From contig CAWDMN010000048.1 of NCBI GenBank assembly GCA_963803155.1, positions 62,001-126,000 on the forward strand: a DNA stretch of 64,000 nt, read 5' to 3'. The notes beneath the pieces are model-generated. The model was not told the DNA's origin. It saw only the letters and a program-made list of their open reading frames with translations, and ran no database searches. The translations under genes were made by a program, and so were the position numbers. Within the stretch, counting starts at the first letter, position 1. The number at the start of each line of letters is the position of its first letter. This document shows, piece by piece, positions 63,944 through 64,000 of the stretch. This DNA is from CAWDMN01 sp963803155 (GTDB lineage Bacteria; Acidobacteriota; Terriglobia; Versatilivoradales; Versatilivoraceae).

Positions 63944-64000
63944 TTACTCATTAATCCCCTTTTGAACTTCCACGATATGATGGATGAGGAATTCAAACGG
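63944..64000 (-). CDS. possible 3' end of a gene entering from beyond the window
   Basis: The minus strand has an open frame from the window edge to TAA 63944-63946 reading PFEFLIHHIVEVQKGINE. Too short to assign; it may be chance. Confidence 0.25.
   Translation of the reverse strand, partial: PFEFLIHHIVEVQKGINE

Overview
The window looks like a chromosomal piece of an uncultured Gram-negative, at least facultatively anaerobic bacterium, most likely from the PVC group (Verrucomicrobiota/Lentisphaerota/Planctomycetota-like). The reasons are HzsA-related PD40 cytochromes, an ASPIC/UnbV FG-GAP protein, several Tat-exported Gfo/Idh/MocA oxidoreductases, a Tat-exported TIM-barrel protein and a Kelch protein (all common in that group), a TonB-dependent receptor (outer membrane), and many genes typical of anaerobes. 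This placement is an inference; there is no rRNA or ribosomal protein gene to test it.

Layout. 1-5208 (minus): operon-like set of three exported proteins: FG-GAP/ASPIC protein, HzsA-related cytochrome, and a YVTN-propeller di-haem protein cut by the window edge. 5209-30156 (all plus): a 24-kb co-directional region. It opens with a PAS sigma-54 activator and two exported proteins whose upstream regions are a segmental duplication, then an 'orange protein' (ORP)-type gene cluster: NifX-like proteins, DUF5320, peroxiredoxin, exported DsrE protein, ORP, TrmO-like, two MinD-type ATPases with ferredoxin domains, phosphatidylserine decarboxylase, radical SAM protein, ZIP transporter, a transsulfuration enzyme, and an IscU-Mrp-ORP fusion. 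After it come a D-lactate/glycolate-type dehydrogenase, thioesterase, DUF89, a second HzsA-related protein, a DUF134 regulator with a NifX partner, and a CoA-disulfide-reductase/rhodanese. 30315-37441: a PLP decarboxylase, NikR, and a TonB/ECF/methyltransferase operon that may import a nickel complex. 37442-48475: small accessory genes, a secreted CHAT protease-like gene with an S41 peptidase, a sigma/anti-sigma pair, an integrase with an AlpA-like partner beside tRNA-Gly(CCC), and a decayed IS3 element. 48540-64000: a secreted protein of unknown function, pseudogene debris, an esterase, Tat oxidoreductases, an ABC-F ATPase, a GH62 arabinofuranosidase and a Kelch protein.

How it may work together. 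The sigma-54 activator, ORP, two ferredoxin-MinD ATPases and MrpORP are the parts of the anaerobe-specific ORP complex known from Desulfovibrio vulgaris, here in a different phylogenetic setting and with added sulfur, peroxide and metal genes. A 33-base promoter block with a central palindrome is shared by the sigma-54 activator and the DUF134-NifX operon, which suggests that DUF134 controls both. Several genes of the cluster carry frameshifts or in-frame stops; decay and assembly error cannot be told apart from sequence alone.
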